Of a DNA stretch of 39,925 nt, positions 15,150 through 23,241 are shown one piece after another. How positions within the stretch are numbered: the stretch's first letter is position 1; every line of letters begins with the position of its first letter. Source of the DNA: an uncultured Lachnospiraceae bacterium (GTDB lineage: Bacteria; Bacillota; Clostridia; Lachnospirales; Lachnospiraceae); contig CAJUIO010000027.1 of assembly GCA_910586025.1 (NCBI GenBank), positions 1 through 39,925 of the forward strand. The letters run 5' to 3'. The notes under the pieces are model-generated. The model worked only from the letters and a program-made list of their open reading frames with translations. It was not told where the DNA came from and searched no databases. The translations under genes and the position numbers were made by a program.

Positions 15150-16010
15150 TTGGGAAAAGTTGCTATTATTACGGACAGTAACAGCGGGATTACCCAGAAG
15201 CAGGGAAAGGAGCTCGGCATTTTTGTCCTTCCCATGCCTTTTATGATTAATGAAGAGACTTTTTTTGAGGATATCGACCTGACCCAGGAGGAATTTTACG
15301 AAAAGCTGGAAACAGGTGCGAACGTAGTGACCAGCCAGCCCTCTCCGGAATCGGTTCTGAATTTGTGGAAGGAGGTTCTCGGCGAATATGACGAGATCGT
15401 CCATATTCCCATGAGCAGCGGTCTTTCCGGCTCCTGTCAGAGCGCCATGATGCTTGCGGAGGACTTTGAGGGAAAGGTGCAGGTCGTAAATAACCAGCGC
15501 ATTTCCGTTACCCAGCGTCAGTCCGCCCTGGATGCGCTTTCTCTTGCCGGGAAAGGAATGGGAGCCGCACAGATTAAGGATTTTCTGGAAAAGGACAAAT
15601 TCAATTCCAGTATCTACATCATGCTCGATACTCTCTATTACCTGAAAAAGGGCGGCAGAATCACCCCGGCCGCGGCGGCAATCGGAACATTGCTGAAATT
15701 AAAGCCGGTTCTTCAGATTCAGGGGGAGAAGCTGGACGCCTTTGCCAAGGCCAGAACCGCAGGCCAGGGAAAAACAACCATGATTAATGCGATTCGAAGC
15801 GATATGGAGAACCGGTTCGGCGGTGCGGCCAGCGACAACATATGGCTCCAGGTCGCCTACACAAAGGACAGGGAGGCCGCTCTTGCATTTAAGGAGGAGC
15901 TTCTTTCGGAGTTTCCGGGTTTTCCCATTCAGGTGGATCCGCTCTCCCTCAGCGTGGCCTGTCATATCGGACCGGGCGCTCTTGCAGTCGCCTGCTGTAA
16001 AAAGATTTGA
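15150..16010 (+). CDS. DegV family fatty acid-binding protein (FakB-like)
   Basis: 286 residues from a TTG at 15150, chosen because GTGAGGA lies seven bases upstream and the product then opens MGKVAIITDSNSGI; a TTG at 15129 has no ribosome site. DegV proteins bind a fatty acid in a closed pocket and present it to FakA. Family blocks: TDSNSGI, VVTSQPSPESVLNLW, IPMSSGLSGSCQSAMM, LYYLKKGGRITPAAAAIGTLLKLKPVL and the end HIGPGALAVACC. Placement in the fakA neighbourhood makes a FakB role likely, but genomes usually carry several DegV paralogues with different lipid preferences, which cannot be told here. Confidence 0.9.
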   Translation: MGKVAIITDSNSGITQKQGKELGIFVLPMPFMINEETFFEDIDLTQEEFYEKLETGANVVTSQPSPESVLNLWKEVLGEYDEIVHIPMSSGLSGSCQSAMMLAEDFEGKVQVVNNQRISVTQRQSALDALSLAGKGMGAAQIKDFLEKDKFNSSIYIMLDTLYYLKKGGRITPAAAAIGTLLKLKPVLQIQGEKLDAFAKARTAGQGKTTMINAIRSDMENRFGGAASDNIWLQVAYTKDREAALAFKEELLSEFPGFPIQVDPLSLSVACHIGPGALAVACCKKI

Positions 16011-16043
16011 GACCGTAAGACGGCGGCAAAGGAGAGGTAGTAA

Positions 16044-17966
16044 ATGGCAAAACCACCAGTTTATGACGCTTCCAGCATCACGGTGCTGGAAGGTCTTGAG
16101 GCAGTAAGGAAAAGGCCCGGAATGTATATCGGAAGCGTTTCCACCAAGGGCCTCAATCATTTGATTTACGAGATCGTTGATAATGCAGTGGATGAACATC
16201 TGGCGGGTTACTGCGACCGGATCACCGTGATTCTGGAAGCGGACGGCTCGGCAACAGTGGAGGATAACGGAAGAGGCATTCCGGTGGGAATGCATGAGAA
16301 AGGAATCAGTGCGGAGCGTCTTGTATTCACCACCCTTCATGCGGGAGGTAAATTTGACGGAACCGCTTATAAGACCAGCGGCGGGCTTCACGGTGTGGGC
16401 TCCTCGGTGGTAAATGCTCTGTCCGCCTATTTAACCGTCCGGGTTAAGAGCGCGGGGAGCATTTATGAGGACCGGTACGAGCGTGGGAATCCGGTGGTCG
16501 AGCTGAAGGACGGGCTGCTTCCTGTTGTGGGAAAGGCAAAAGGATCGGGCACCATCATCAATTTCCTGCCCGATGACACAATCTTTGACAAGACGCGGTT
16601 CCGGGAGGAGGAGATCAAGAGCCGGCTTCACGAGACGGCCTACCTGAATCCGGCTCTCACCATCGTGTTTGAGGACAGGAGAAGACAGCAGCCGGAGCAC
16701 CTGGAATTTCATGAGCCGGACGGAATCATCGGCTTTATCAAGGATATGAACAAGTCCAAGGAGGTTCTCCACGACGTTATCTATTTTACCGGCGAGAGCG
16801 AGGGAATCACGGTGGAGGCCGCCCTTCAATATGTGAATGAGTTCCATGAAAATGTCCTTGGATTCTGCAATAACATCTATAACGCCGAGGGCGGGACACA
16901 TCTGACGGGTTTTAAGACGGCTTTTACCAACATTGTAAATACCTATGCCAGAGAGCTGAACATATTAAAGGAAAAGGATCTGAACTTCACGGGGGCGGAT
17001 GTGCGCAACGGCATCACGGCGGTGATCACCATCAAGCATCCGGATCCCAGATTCGAGGGCCAGACCAAGACCAAGCTGGATAACCAGGATGCCGCCAAGG
17101 TGGTGAACAAGATTGCGTCCGAGGAGCTGACACGCTATCTTGACCGGAATCTTGACACTCTAAAGGCGATTATCAGCTGTGCGGAGAAGGCGGCCAAAAT
17201 CCGGAAAACCGAGGAGAAGGCCAAGACGAACATGCTCTCCAGACAGAAGTTTTCTTTTGATTCCAACGGCAAGCTTGCCAACTGTGAATCCAGGGACGCC
17301 TCCAAATGCGAGATCTTTATCGTGGAGGGAGATTCCGCCGGAGGCAGCGCCAAGACGGCAAGAAACAGGGCCTTTCAGGCGATCCTGCCCATCCGGGGAA
17401 AGATTCTGAACGTGGAGAAGGCGAGTATCGACAAGGTGCTTGCAAACGCCGAGATCAAGACCATGATCAATGCCTTTGGCTGCGGCTTTTCAGAAGGCTA
17501 CGGAAATGATTTTGACATCACAAAGCTGCGCTATGACAAGATCATCATCATGGCCGATGCGGATGTGGACGGAGCTCATATCTCCAACCTTCTTCTGACA
17601 TTGTTCTACCGCTTTATGCCGGAGCTGATCTTCGAGGGCCATATCTATATCGCCATGCCTCCCCTCTACAAGGCCATGCCGAGCAAGGGCGAGGAGGAAT
17701 ATCTGTACGACGACAAGGCACTGGAGCGCTACCGGAAAAGGCACAAGGGGCCCTTCACCCTGCAGCGCTACAAGGGACTGGGAGAGATGGATGCGGATCA
17801 GCTGTGGGAAACCACGCTTAATCCGGAAACCCGCATGTTGAAGCTCGTGGAGATCGAGGATGCCCGCATGGCCTCCGAGGTGACGGAGATGCTTATGGGC
17901 ACCGATGTGCCTCCCAGAAAGGCTTTTATTTACGATCATGCCCAGGACGCAGAACTGGATATCTGA
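16044..17966 (+). CDS. parE: Type IIA topoisomerase subunit B, topoisomerase IV-like (ParE)
   Basis: 640 residues. The GHKL ATPase domain shows EIVDNAVDEHLAG, VEDNGRGIPVG and TSGGLHGVGSSVVNALS; the transducer has the QTKTKL loop; the TOPRIM domain has EGDSAGGSAK and DADVDGAHI; the tail carries QRYKGLGEMDADQLWETTLNPETR. The subunit hydrolyses ATP to drive strand passage with subunit A, encoded 18 bases downstream. GyrB and ParE are hard to separate by eye; I favour ParE because the partner lacks the GyrA-box and the pair is not next to dnaA/recF genes. AGGAGAGG precedes the ATG. Confidence 0.85.
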   Translation: MAKPPVYDASSITVLEGLEAVRKRPGMYIGSVSTKGLNHLIYEIVDNAVDEHLAGYCDRITVILEADGSATVEDNGRGIPVGMHEKGISAERLVFTTLHAGGKFDGTAYKTSGGLHGVGSSVVNALSAYLTVRVKSAGSIYEDRYERGNPVVELKDGLLPVVGKAKGSGTIINFLPDDTIFDKTRFREEEIKSRLHETAYLNPALTIVFEDRRRQQPEHLEFHEPDGIIGFIKDMNKSKEVLHDVIYFTGESEGITVEAALQYVNEFHENVLGFCNNIYNAEGGTHLTGFKTAFTNIVNTYARELNILKEKDLNFTGADVRNGITAVITIKHPDPRFEGQTKTKLDNQDAAKVVNKIASEELTRYLDRNLDTLKAIISCAEKAAKIRKTEEKAKTNMLSRQKFSFDSNGKLANCESRDASKCEIFIVEGDSAGGSAKTARNRAFQAILPIRGKILNVEKASIDKVLANAEIKTMINAFGCGFSEGYGNDFDITKLRYDKIIIMADADVDGAHISNLLLTLFYRFMPELIFEGHIYIAMPPLYKAMPSKGEEEYLYDDKALERYRKRHKGPFTLQRYKGLGEMDADQLWETTLNPETRMLKLVEIEDARMASEVTEMLMGTDVPPRKAFIYDHAQDAELDI

Positions 17967-17984
17967 GAAAGGCTTGGAAACTGA

Positions 17985-20222
17985 ATGGACGAGAAGATTA
18001 TTAAAACAGAATACTCCGAGGTGATGCAGAAGTCCTTTATCGACTACGCCATGAGCGTGATCATTGCAAGGGCGCTTCCGGATGTGAGGGACGGCTTAAA
18101 GCCTGTACAGCGCCGCACCCTTTACGATATGCACGAGCTTGGAATCCGCTATGACAGGCCTTACAGAAAGAGCGCCCGTATTGTGGGCGATACCATGGGT
18201 AAATTTCATCCCCACGGAGACAGCTCCATCTATGAAGCTCTGGTTGTGATGACACAGGACTTTAAAAAGGGGCTTCCCCTCATTGACGGCCACGGAAATT
18301 TCGGGAACGTGGAGGGGGACGGGGCCGCGGCCATGCGTTACACGGAGGCCAGGCTGGAAAAAGTGACCCAGGAGGCTTTTCTCTCTGACCTCGACAAAAA
18401 CGTGGTGGATTTCGTCCCCAACTTTGACGAGACCGAAAAAGAGCCCTCCGTGCTCCCCGCCAGATTTCCGAACCTCCTGGTCAACGGATCCGAGGGAATT
18501 GCCGTGGGTATGGCCACCAGCATACCTCCCCACAATCTGGGAGAGGTCATTGACGCGGTAAAAGCCTATATGAAGGATGAGGCAATCACCACACAGGGGC
18601 TGATGCGGTATATCAAGGGACCCGATTTTCCCACCGGCGGGGTGGTGATTAACAAGGACGACCTGCTTGAGATTTACAATTCGGGAACCGGTAAGATCAA
18701 GCTGCGGGGCAAGGTGGATATCGAGAAGGGCAAGGCCGGAAAAACCAACGTGGTTGTGAGTGAAATACCGTACACAATGATTGGCGCAAATATTGCAAAA
18801 TTCCTTTCCGATATTGCATCTCTTGCAGAATCGAAGAAAACTCAGGATATTGTGGACATTATGAACCAGTCCTCCAAGGAAGGAATCCGCATTGTTATTG
18901 AGCTCCGCAAGGATGCGGACGTTGACAACTTCATCAACATGCTCTACAAAAAGACGAGACTCGAGGACACCTTCGGTGTCAACATGCTGGCAATTTCTAA
19001 CGGAAAACCGGAAACCATGGGGTTAAAGCAGATCATCAAGTGTAACGTTGATTTTCAGTTCGAGGTGGCTTCCAGAAAGTATACAACCCTTCTGGAAAAG
19101 GAGAGAGAGAGAAGAGAAATCCAGGAGGGACTGATCAAGGCCTGCAATGTGATCGACCTGATCATCGAGATCCTGAGAGGCTCCAAGGACCGCACCATGG
19201 CAAAGGCGGCCCTGACGGAGGGAAAGACCGCGGGAATCAAATTCAAATATAAGGAATCGAAGCTGATGGCTTCCCAGCTTTGCTTTACGGAGAAGCAGGC
19301 CAACGCCATTCTGGATATGCGTCTCTACAAGCTGATCGGACTGGAGCTGGAGGCCCTGATCAATGAGCACGAGGAGACGCTTGCGAATATCTACCGTTAT
19401 GAAGATATTCTTTCCAGGAGAGATTCCATGGCTCAGGTCATCATGAATGAGCTGGACGAGATCAAGCGCTCCTACAAAAGAGACAGGCGCACCGTTATTG
19501 AAAACCGGGCGGAGGCTGTCTATGAGGAAAAGAAGGCGGAGGAAATGGAGGTCATGTTTCTCATGGACCGTTTCGGCTATGCCAGGACCATTGATCTGGC
19601 GGTCTATGAGCGAAACAGGGAAGCGGCGGATACGGAAAATAAGTATGTCTTCCCCTGCAAAAACACAGGAAAGATCTGTATCTTCACGAACACGGGACAG
19701 CTCCACACCGTCAAGGTCATGGATCTTCCCTTTGGCAAGTTCAGGGACAAGGCGGTTCCCATCGACAATGTGAGCAATTTCAATTCGGAAAAGGAAACCA
19801 TGATTCTGGTGACCAGTCAGACCAGCCTGAATCTTTACCGCGTTCTTTTCGCCACGAAGCAGTCCATGCTGAAGGTGGTGGACGGCGGAGAATTTGACGT
19901 GGCCAAGCGCACGGTTGCCGCAACCAAGCTCCAGGAGGGGGATGAGGTGGTAAACGTGGAAATCTGGAAGGATCAGAAGCATATTGTGCTGCAGACGGCG
20001 GAAGGCTATTTCCTCAAATTCCCCGTGGAGGAAATACCCGAGAAGAAAAAGGGTGCGGTGGGTGTCAGGGGCATGAAGCTGGGAGCGAAGGATTTCGTGG
20101 AAAACGTGTACTATGTTCCCGGTGCAGGCGAAACCGTTATCGAGTACAAAGATAAAAAGATGGAGCTTTCCAAACTCAGAGTCGGAAGCCGGGACACAAA
20201 GGGGACAAAGGTCAGAGTATAG
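17985..20222 (+). CDS. parC: Type IIA topoisomerase subunit A, topoisomerase IV-like (ParC)
   Basis: 745 residues. The breakage-reunion domain starts with SFIDYAMSVIIARALPDVRDGLKPVQRR. The catalytic tyrosine is Tyr119 in AMRYTEAR. The quinolone-determining region HPHGDSSIYEAL has Ser80 and Glu84, the residues found at these numbers in E. coli ParC. In the C-terminal beta-pinwheel the GyrA-box (QRRGGKG) expected after GYARTIDLAVYE is replaced by a non-matching NREAADTENK, so negative supercoiling is unlikely and decatenation is the expected activity. It is shorter than usual GyrA (about 820 or more). It follows parE in one operon and leads into rsmD. Confidence 0.85.
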   Translation: MDEKIIKTEYSEVMQKSFIDYAMSVIIARALPDVRDGLKPVQRRTLYDMHELGIRYDRPYRKSARIVGDTMGKFHPHGDSSIYEALVVMTQDFKKGLPLIDGHGNFGNVEGDGAAAMRYTEARLEKVTQEAFLSDLDKNVVDFVPNFDETEKEPSVLPARFPNLLVNGSEGIAVGMATSIPPHNLGEVIDAVKAYMKDEAITTQGLMRYIKGPDFPTGGVVINKDDLLEIYNSGTGKIKLRGKVDIEKGKAGKTNVVVSEIPYTMIGANIAKFLSDIASLAESKKTQDIVDIMNQSSKEGIRIVIELRKDADVDNFINMLYKKTRLEDTFGVNMLAISNGKPETMGLKQIIKCNVDFQFEVASRKYTTLLEKERERREIQEGLIKACNVIDLIIEILRGSKDRTMAKAALTEGKTAGIKFKYKESKLMASQLCFTEKQANAILDMRLYKLIGLELEALINEHEETLANIYRYEDILSRRDSMAQVIMNELDEIKRSYKRDRRTVIENRAEAVYEEKKAEEMEVMFLMDRFGYARTIDLAVYERNREAADTENKYVFPCKNTGKICIFTNTGQLHTVKVMDLPFGKFRDKAVPIDNVSNFNSEKETMILVTSQTSLNLYRVLFATKQSMLKVVDGGEFDVAKRTVAATKLQEGDEVVNVEIWKDQKHIVLQTAEGYFLKFPVEEIPEKKKGAVGVRGMKLGAKDFVENVYYVPGAGETVIEYKDKKMELSKLRVGSRDTKGTKVRV

Positions 20223-20234
20223 GAGGAAAACGGT

Positions 20235-20789
20235 ATGCGAGTGATTGCGGGAACGGCAAGGAGCCTGCCTCTTAAGGCGCCAAAGGGGCTTGATACCCGG
20301 CCTACCACGGACCGGATCAAGGAAACCCTGTTTAACATGATTCAAAACAGGGTGCCGGACGGGATCTTCGTGGATCTTTTTGCCGGAAGCGGAGCCATGG
20401 GAATCGAGGCCTTAAGCAGAGGTGCCAGACATGCTTATTTCATAGAAAATGACAGGGAGGCTCTCTCCTGTATTCGGGATAACCTTTCGTTCACCAAGTT
20501 CACTGACAGGGCAACGCTCCTTAGGCAGGATGCGGTAAGCGCCCTTTCCATGATCCCCGAGCGGGAGGTGGATATTTTGTTTATGGATCCCCCTTACCGC
20601 ATGGAATGTGAGAGAGATATCTTTTCCGCTCTTTCCCGGCAGAGCTATGTGACGCAGGACACCCTCATCATCGTGGAAGCCCATCTTTCCAGAGCGTTTG
20701 ATTTTGTGGGCGATCTTGGCTTTATGGTGGAAAGGGAGAAACGGTATAAGACGAACAAGCATGTTTTTTGCAGAAAGGAAGCCCTATGA
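20235..20789 (+). CDS. rsmD: 16S rRNA (guanine(966)-N(2))-methyltransferase RsmD
   Basis: 184 residues. RsmD methylates N2 of G966 in 16S rRNA during 30S assembly. The N-terminus MRVIAGTARSLPLKAP...TRPTTDRIKETLFNM is the family signature. SAM-binding motif I is VDLFAGSGAMGIEALSRGA and the catalytic motif IV is FMDPPY. AGGAGG overlaps the parC stop region, four to six bases after which the ATG follows. The stop overlaps the coaD start (ATGA), matching the B. subtilis ylbH-ylbI pair. Confidence 0.95.
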   Translation: MRVIAGTARSLPLKAPKGLDTRPTTDRIKETLFNMIQNRVPDGIFVDLFAGSGAMGIEALSRGARHAYFIENDREALSCIRDNLSFTKFTDRATLLRQDAVSALSMIPEREVDILFMDPPYRMECERDIFSALSRQSYVTQDTLIIVEAHLSRAFDFVGDLGFMVEREKRYKTNKHVFCRKEAL

Positions 20790-21277
20790 AAGCAGCAATC
20801 TATCCGGGAAGCTTTGATCCGGTTACTTACGGACATCTTGATATTATCAAAAGAGCGGCGCAGATTTTTGACGAACTGACCGTGAGCGTTTTGAACAATA
20901 AACTAAAAACTCCATTGTTTTCTGTAGAGGAACGTGTTAATATATTGGAGGAAGCAACAAAAGATTTATCAAATGTAAAGGTGGAGGCTTTCAGCGGCCT
21001 TCTGGTGGATTACGCCGCATCCCGGAATATTCACGTGGTTATCCGGGGGCTTCGGGCAATCACCGATTTTGAATATGAGCTGCAGAATGCGCAGACAAAC
21101 GCTTTGCTTTCCAGAGGCTCGCTTGACACGGTATTTCTGACCACCAAGCTTGAGTATGCCTATCTGAGCTCCTCGAGCGTGAAGGAGATCGCAAGCTTTA
21201 AAGGGGATATTTCCATGTGTGTTCCCGGCTTTGTAGCTCAAAAAGTATATGAAAAGTTTGGATATGGATTCAGGTAA
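20786..21277 (+). CDS. coaD: Phosphopantetheine adenylyltransferase
   Basis: 163 residues from ATG 20786. It catalyses the penultimate step of coenzyme A synthesis, transferring AMP to 4'-phosphopantetheine. Nucleotidyltransferase motifs: YPGSFDPVTYGHLDI (TxGH), VIRGLRAITDFEYELQ and the SSSSVKEIA signature. The chosen start overlaps the rsmD stop by ATGA and has GGAAG upstream; a TTG 18 bases earlier would add six unneeded residues. A stretch inside the gene (20889-20980) is only about 28% G+C by hand count, with AT-rich codons unlike its surroundings. Confidence 0.95.
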   Translation: MKAAIYPGSFDPVTYGHLDIIKRAAQIFDELTVSVLNNKLKTPLFSVEERVNILEEATKDLSNVKVEAFSGLLVDYAASRNIHVVIRGLRAITDFEYELQNAQTNALLSRGSLDTVFLTTKLEYAYLSSSSVKEIASFKGDISMCVPGFVAQKVYEKFGYGFR

Positions 21278-21291
21278 ATGGGGGAAAATGA

Positions 21292-21903
21292 ATGAGCAGC
21301 AGAATTGAGCAGCTGATCGATGAAATTGAAGAGTACATTGACGGATGTAAATATCAGCCGTTTTCCAATTCCAAAATCATTGTTGACAAGGAAGAGATCG
21401 ACGAGCTTTTGCGTGAGCTTCGGATGAAGACTCCTGACGAGATCAAGCGTTATCAGAAGATCATCAGCAACAAGGAGGCAATTCTGAATGACGCAAGGGC
21501 CAAGGCCGAGTCTCTGATCAACGAGGCGACTCTTCATACCAATGAACTGATCAATGAACACGAGATCATGCAACAGGCCTACGCACAGGCCAACGAGGTT
21601 GTCACTATGGCGACCCACCAGGCCCAGGAAATTCTGGATAACGCCACCATTGAGGCCAACAATATGCGTCAGGCCGCCATGCAGTATACGGACGGAATCC
21701 TTGCAAATGTGGACAACCTGCTGTCACAGACCATGAAAATAACCCAGGATCATTATGAGAGCTTTATGGGAGCGATGACACATTACAGTGATATTGTCAA
21801 TGCCAACCGGGTGGAGCTGAATCCCCCCGAGGCGGACGAATATACCGGCGATGCCCCGGACGGAGCAGCGCCGCCAGATAATCTTAATGCGGATATGCTG
21901 TAG
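21292..21903 (+). CDS. Coiled-coil protein of unknown function (DivIVA / ATPase subunit-like)
   Basis: 203 residues. The first 60 residues contain EIEEYIDGCKYQPFSNSKIIVDKEEIDELLRELRMKTPDEI, followed by a long Ala/Glu-rich helix (about 65-165: KAESLINEATLHTNELINEH, QAQEILDNATIEANNMRQAA). Such helices resemble DivIVA or the peripheral stalk subunits of ATPases, and relatives are often labelled ATPase without proof. The C-terminus is Pro/Asp-rich and probably disordered. No enzyme motif is present. It is co-transcribed with coaD and ended by a strong terminator. A structural or division-related role is plausible but not shown. Confidence 0.8.
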   Translation: MSSRIEQLIDEIEEYIDGCKYQPFSNSKIIVDKEEIDELLRELRMKTPDEIKRYQKIISNKEAILNDARAKAESLINEATLHTNELINEHEIMQQAYAQANEVVTMATHQAQEILDNATIEANNMRQAAMQYTDGILANVDNLLSQTMKITQDHYESFMGAMTHYSDIVNANRVELNPPEADEYTGDAPDGAAPPDNLNADML

Positions 21904-21908
21904 GAGAA

Positions 21909-21944
21909 AACCGGCTTACTGATTCTTGTAAGCCGGTTCTTTTC
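21909..21944 (+). terminator. Intrinsic terminator ending the parEC-rsmD-coaD operon
   Basis: AACCGGCTTAC (21909-21919) pairs perfectly with GTAAGCCGGTT (21928-21938) over 11 bases, with an eight-base loop and a CTTTTC tail. Confidence 0.85.
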
Positions 21945-21990
21945 ATGTGAGGGCCTGTCGGAAATTTGTAAAGAGGGGGAGAGTGAATCT

Positions 21991-23241
21991 ATGAGAGGAA
22001 AATGGAGAATTCTGCTTTTTACCACGGTCTGCCTTTTATGCTGTCCCCGGATGGTACATGCGCAGGAGCCGGTGATCATCGTGATCGATCCCGGACACGG
22101 CGGAAAAAACCTGGGTGCGCAGTATGACGGATATGTGGAGAAGGATATGACCATGGTGACGGCCATGGCCATGAAGGAGGAGCTGGAACGGTATGAGAAC
22201 GTGGTTGTTTACCTGACACATGAAACAGATACGGATCTGTCCATCAAGGCCCGCGCACAGTTCGCCAGGGAAAAGGAAGCCGATTTTCTGTTCTGCCTGC
22301 ATTACAACAGCTCGGAAAACCACAATTTTTACGGAGCGGAGGTCTGGGTTCCCGCATACGGCAGCCTCTATGCCAAGGGGCGGGCCTTTGCCGAGATCGA
22401 GATGGAGCAGCTTACGGAGATGGGACTGTATTCCCGCGGAATCAAGACAAGACTGAACGACCGGGACGAAAATTATTATGGCATATTAAGATATTGCTCT
22501 GAGTTTGATATTCCCTCCGCTCTGATCGAACACTGTCATCTGGATCATCCCTCCGATAAGGTCTTTTACCAGCAAAGCGAAGAGCAGCTTAAGGCCTTTG
22601 GACGTGCAGACGGGACGGCCGCTGCCAAATATCTGGGGCTGGCAAGTCCGGAGCTTGGCGTTGACTACGGCGGTTATCCGAAAATGAACGTGGAAATCAG
22701 GGAGGATGCGGTCAGACCGGACAAGTCAGGACCCGACGTGTGCGCAATCGAGGTGCAGGAGATCAATGAACAGACAGGAGAGCTCACCGTAAAGATCGAG
22801 GCTTCGGACCGTGAGAGCTATGTTCAGTATTACAGCTACAGCCTGGACGGAGGAAGAACGTTTTCCCGGCTGGAGCCATGGCCCCGCCCTGTCTGGTACG
22901 AATCCGCTCCGGAGCATGTTTTCACGGCGGATATTCCTCTGGAGCAGAATTTGGAGCTGTGCGTAAACGCCTACAATGGCTTTGACTTTTTTACGGAGAG
23001 CAATCACATTCAAATCGAAGCGGTATCCCCTCCGGGAGCGGAGGATGAGCTGCCATCCTATGAGGAGCTTCATCCGGAGGAGCTTTATGCCCGGGATTTG
23101 GAAGGAACAAAGGCGGCGGAACAGAATACGCTGGCAGTCCTGCTCATTTTTATCGGCATCCTGATGATCCTTGTCTTCCTTGCCATGGTCAGAATGATCC
23201 TGAGGCTAAGAGGAAGTAATAGGCGGCGGAGACGGCGGTGA
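21991..23241 (+). CDS. N-acetylmuramoyl-L-alanine amidase (Amidase_3), C-terminally membrane-anchored
   Basis: 416 residues. A signal peptide (residues 1-25, cut after VHA-Q is likely) leads to an Amidase_3 domain that removes peptide stems from peptidoglycan. Zinc ligands and the catalytic acid are visible: His36 (DPGHGG), Glu50 (YVEKD), His104 (LHYNS) and Glu180 (IEHCHLDH). Residues about 240-340 form a beta-rich domain (YSYSLDGGRTFSRLEPWP). Near the C-terminus a membrane helix (LAVLLIFIGILMILVFLAMV) is followed by a polybasic tail of six arginines, so the enzyme is tethered at both secretion and C-terminal anchor steps. The last 53 bases overlap ylbJ on the other strand. Confidence 0.9.
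   Translation: MRGKWRILLFTTVCLLCCPRMVHAQEPVIIVIDPGHGGKNLGAQYDGYVEKDMTMVTAMAMKEELERYENVVVYLTHETDTDLSIKARAQFAREKEADFLFCLHYNSSENHNFYGAEVWVPAYGSLYAKGRAFAEIEMEQLTEMGLYSRGIKTRLNDRDENYYGILRYCSEFDIPSALIEHCHLDHPSDKVFYQQSEEQLKAFGRADGTAAAKYLGLASPELGVDYGGYPKMNVEIREDAVRPDKSGPDVCAIEVQEINEQTGELTVKIEASDRESYVQYYSYSLDGGRTFSRLEPWPRPVWYESAPEHVFTADIPLEQNLELCVNAYNGFDFFTESNHIQIEAVSPPGAEDELPSYEELHPEELYARDLEGTKAAEQNTLAVLLIFIGILMILVFLAMVRMILRLRGSNRRRRRR

Noticed and set aside
15699..16391. Minus-strand open frame spanning the degV-parE junction
   Set aside because: Both overlapped plus-strand genes are certain, and the minus product shows no family features.
16044..20222. Calling the topoisomerase pair gyrB-gyrA
   Set aside because: The A subunit lacks the GyrA-box and is short, and there are no dnaA/recF neighbours; topoisomerase IV-like is better supported, though not proven.
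19023..20345. Long open frame (440 codons) on the minus strand
   Set aside because: It is antisense to parC and the rsmD start; low-complexity composition, no motif.
20768..20785. Upstream TTG start for coaD
   Set aside because: The ATG at 20786 overlaps the rsmD stop as ATGA and gives the usual MKxAIYPGSFDP start.
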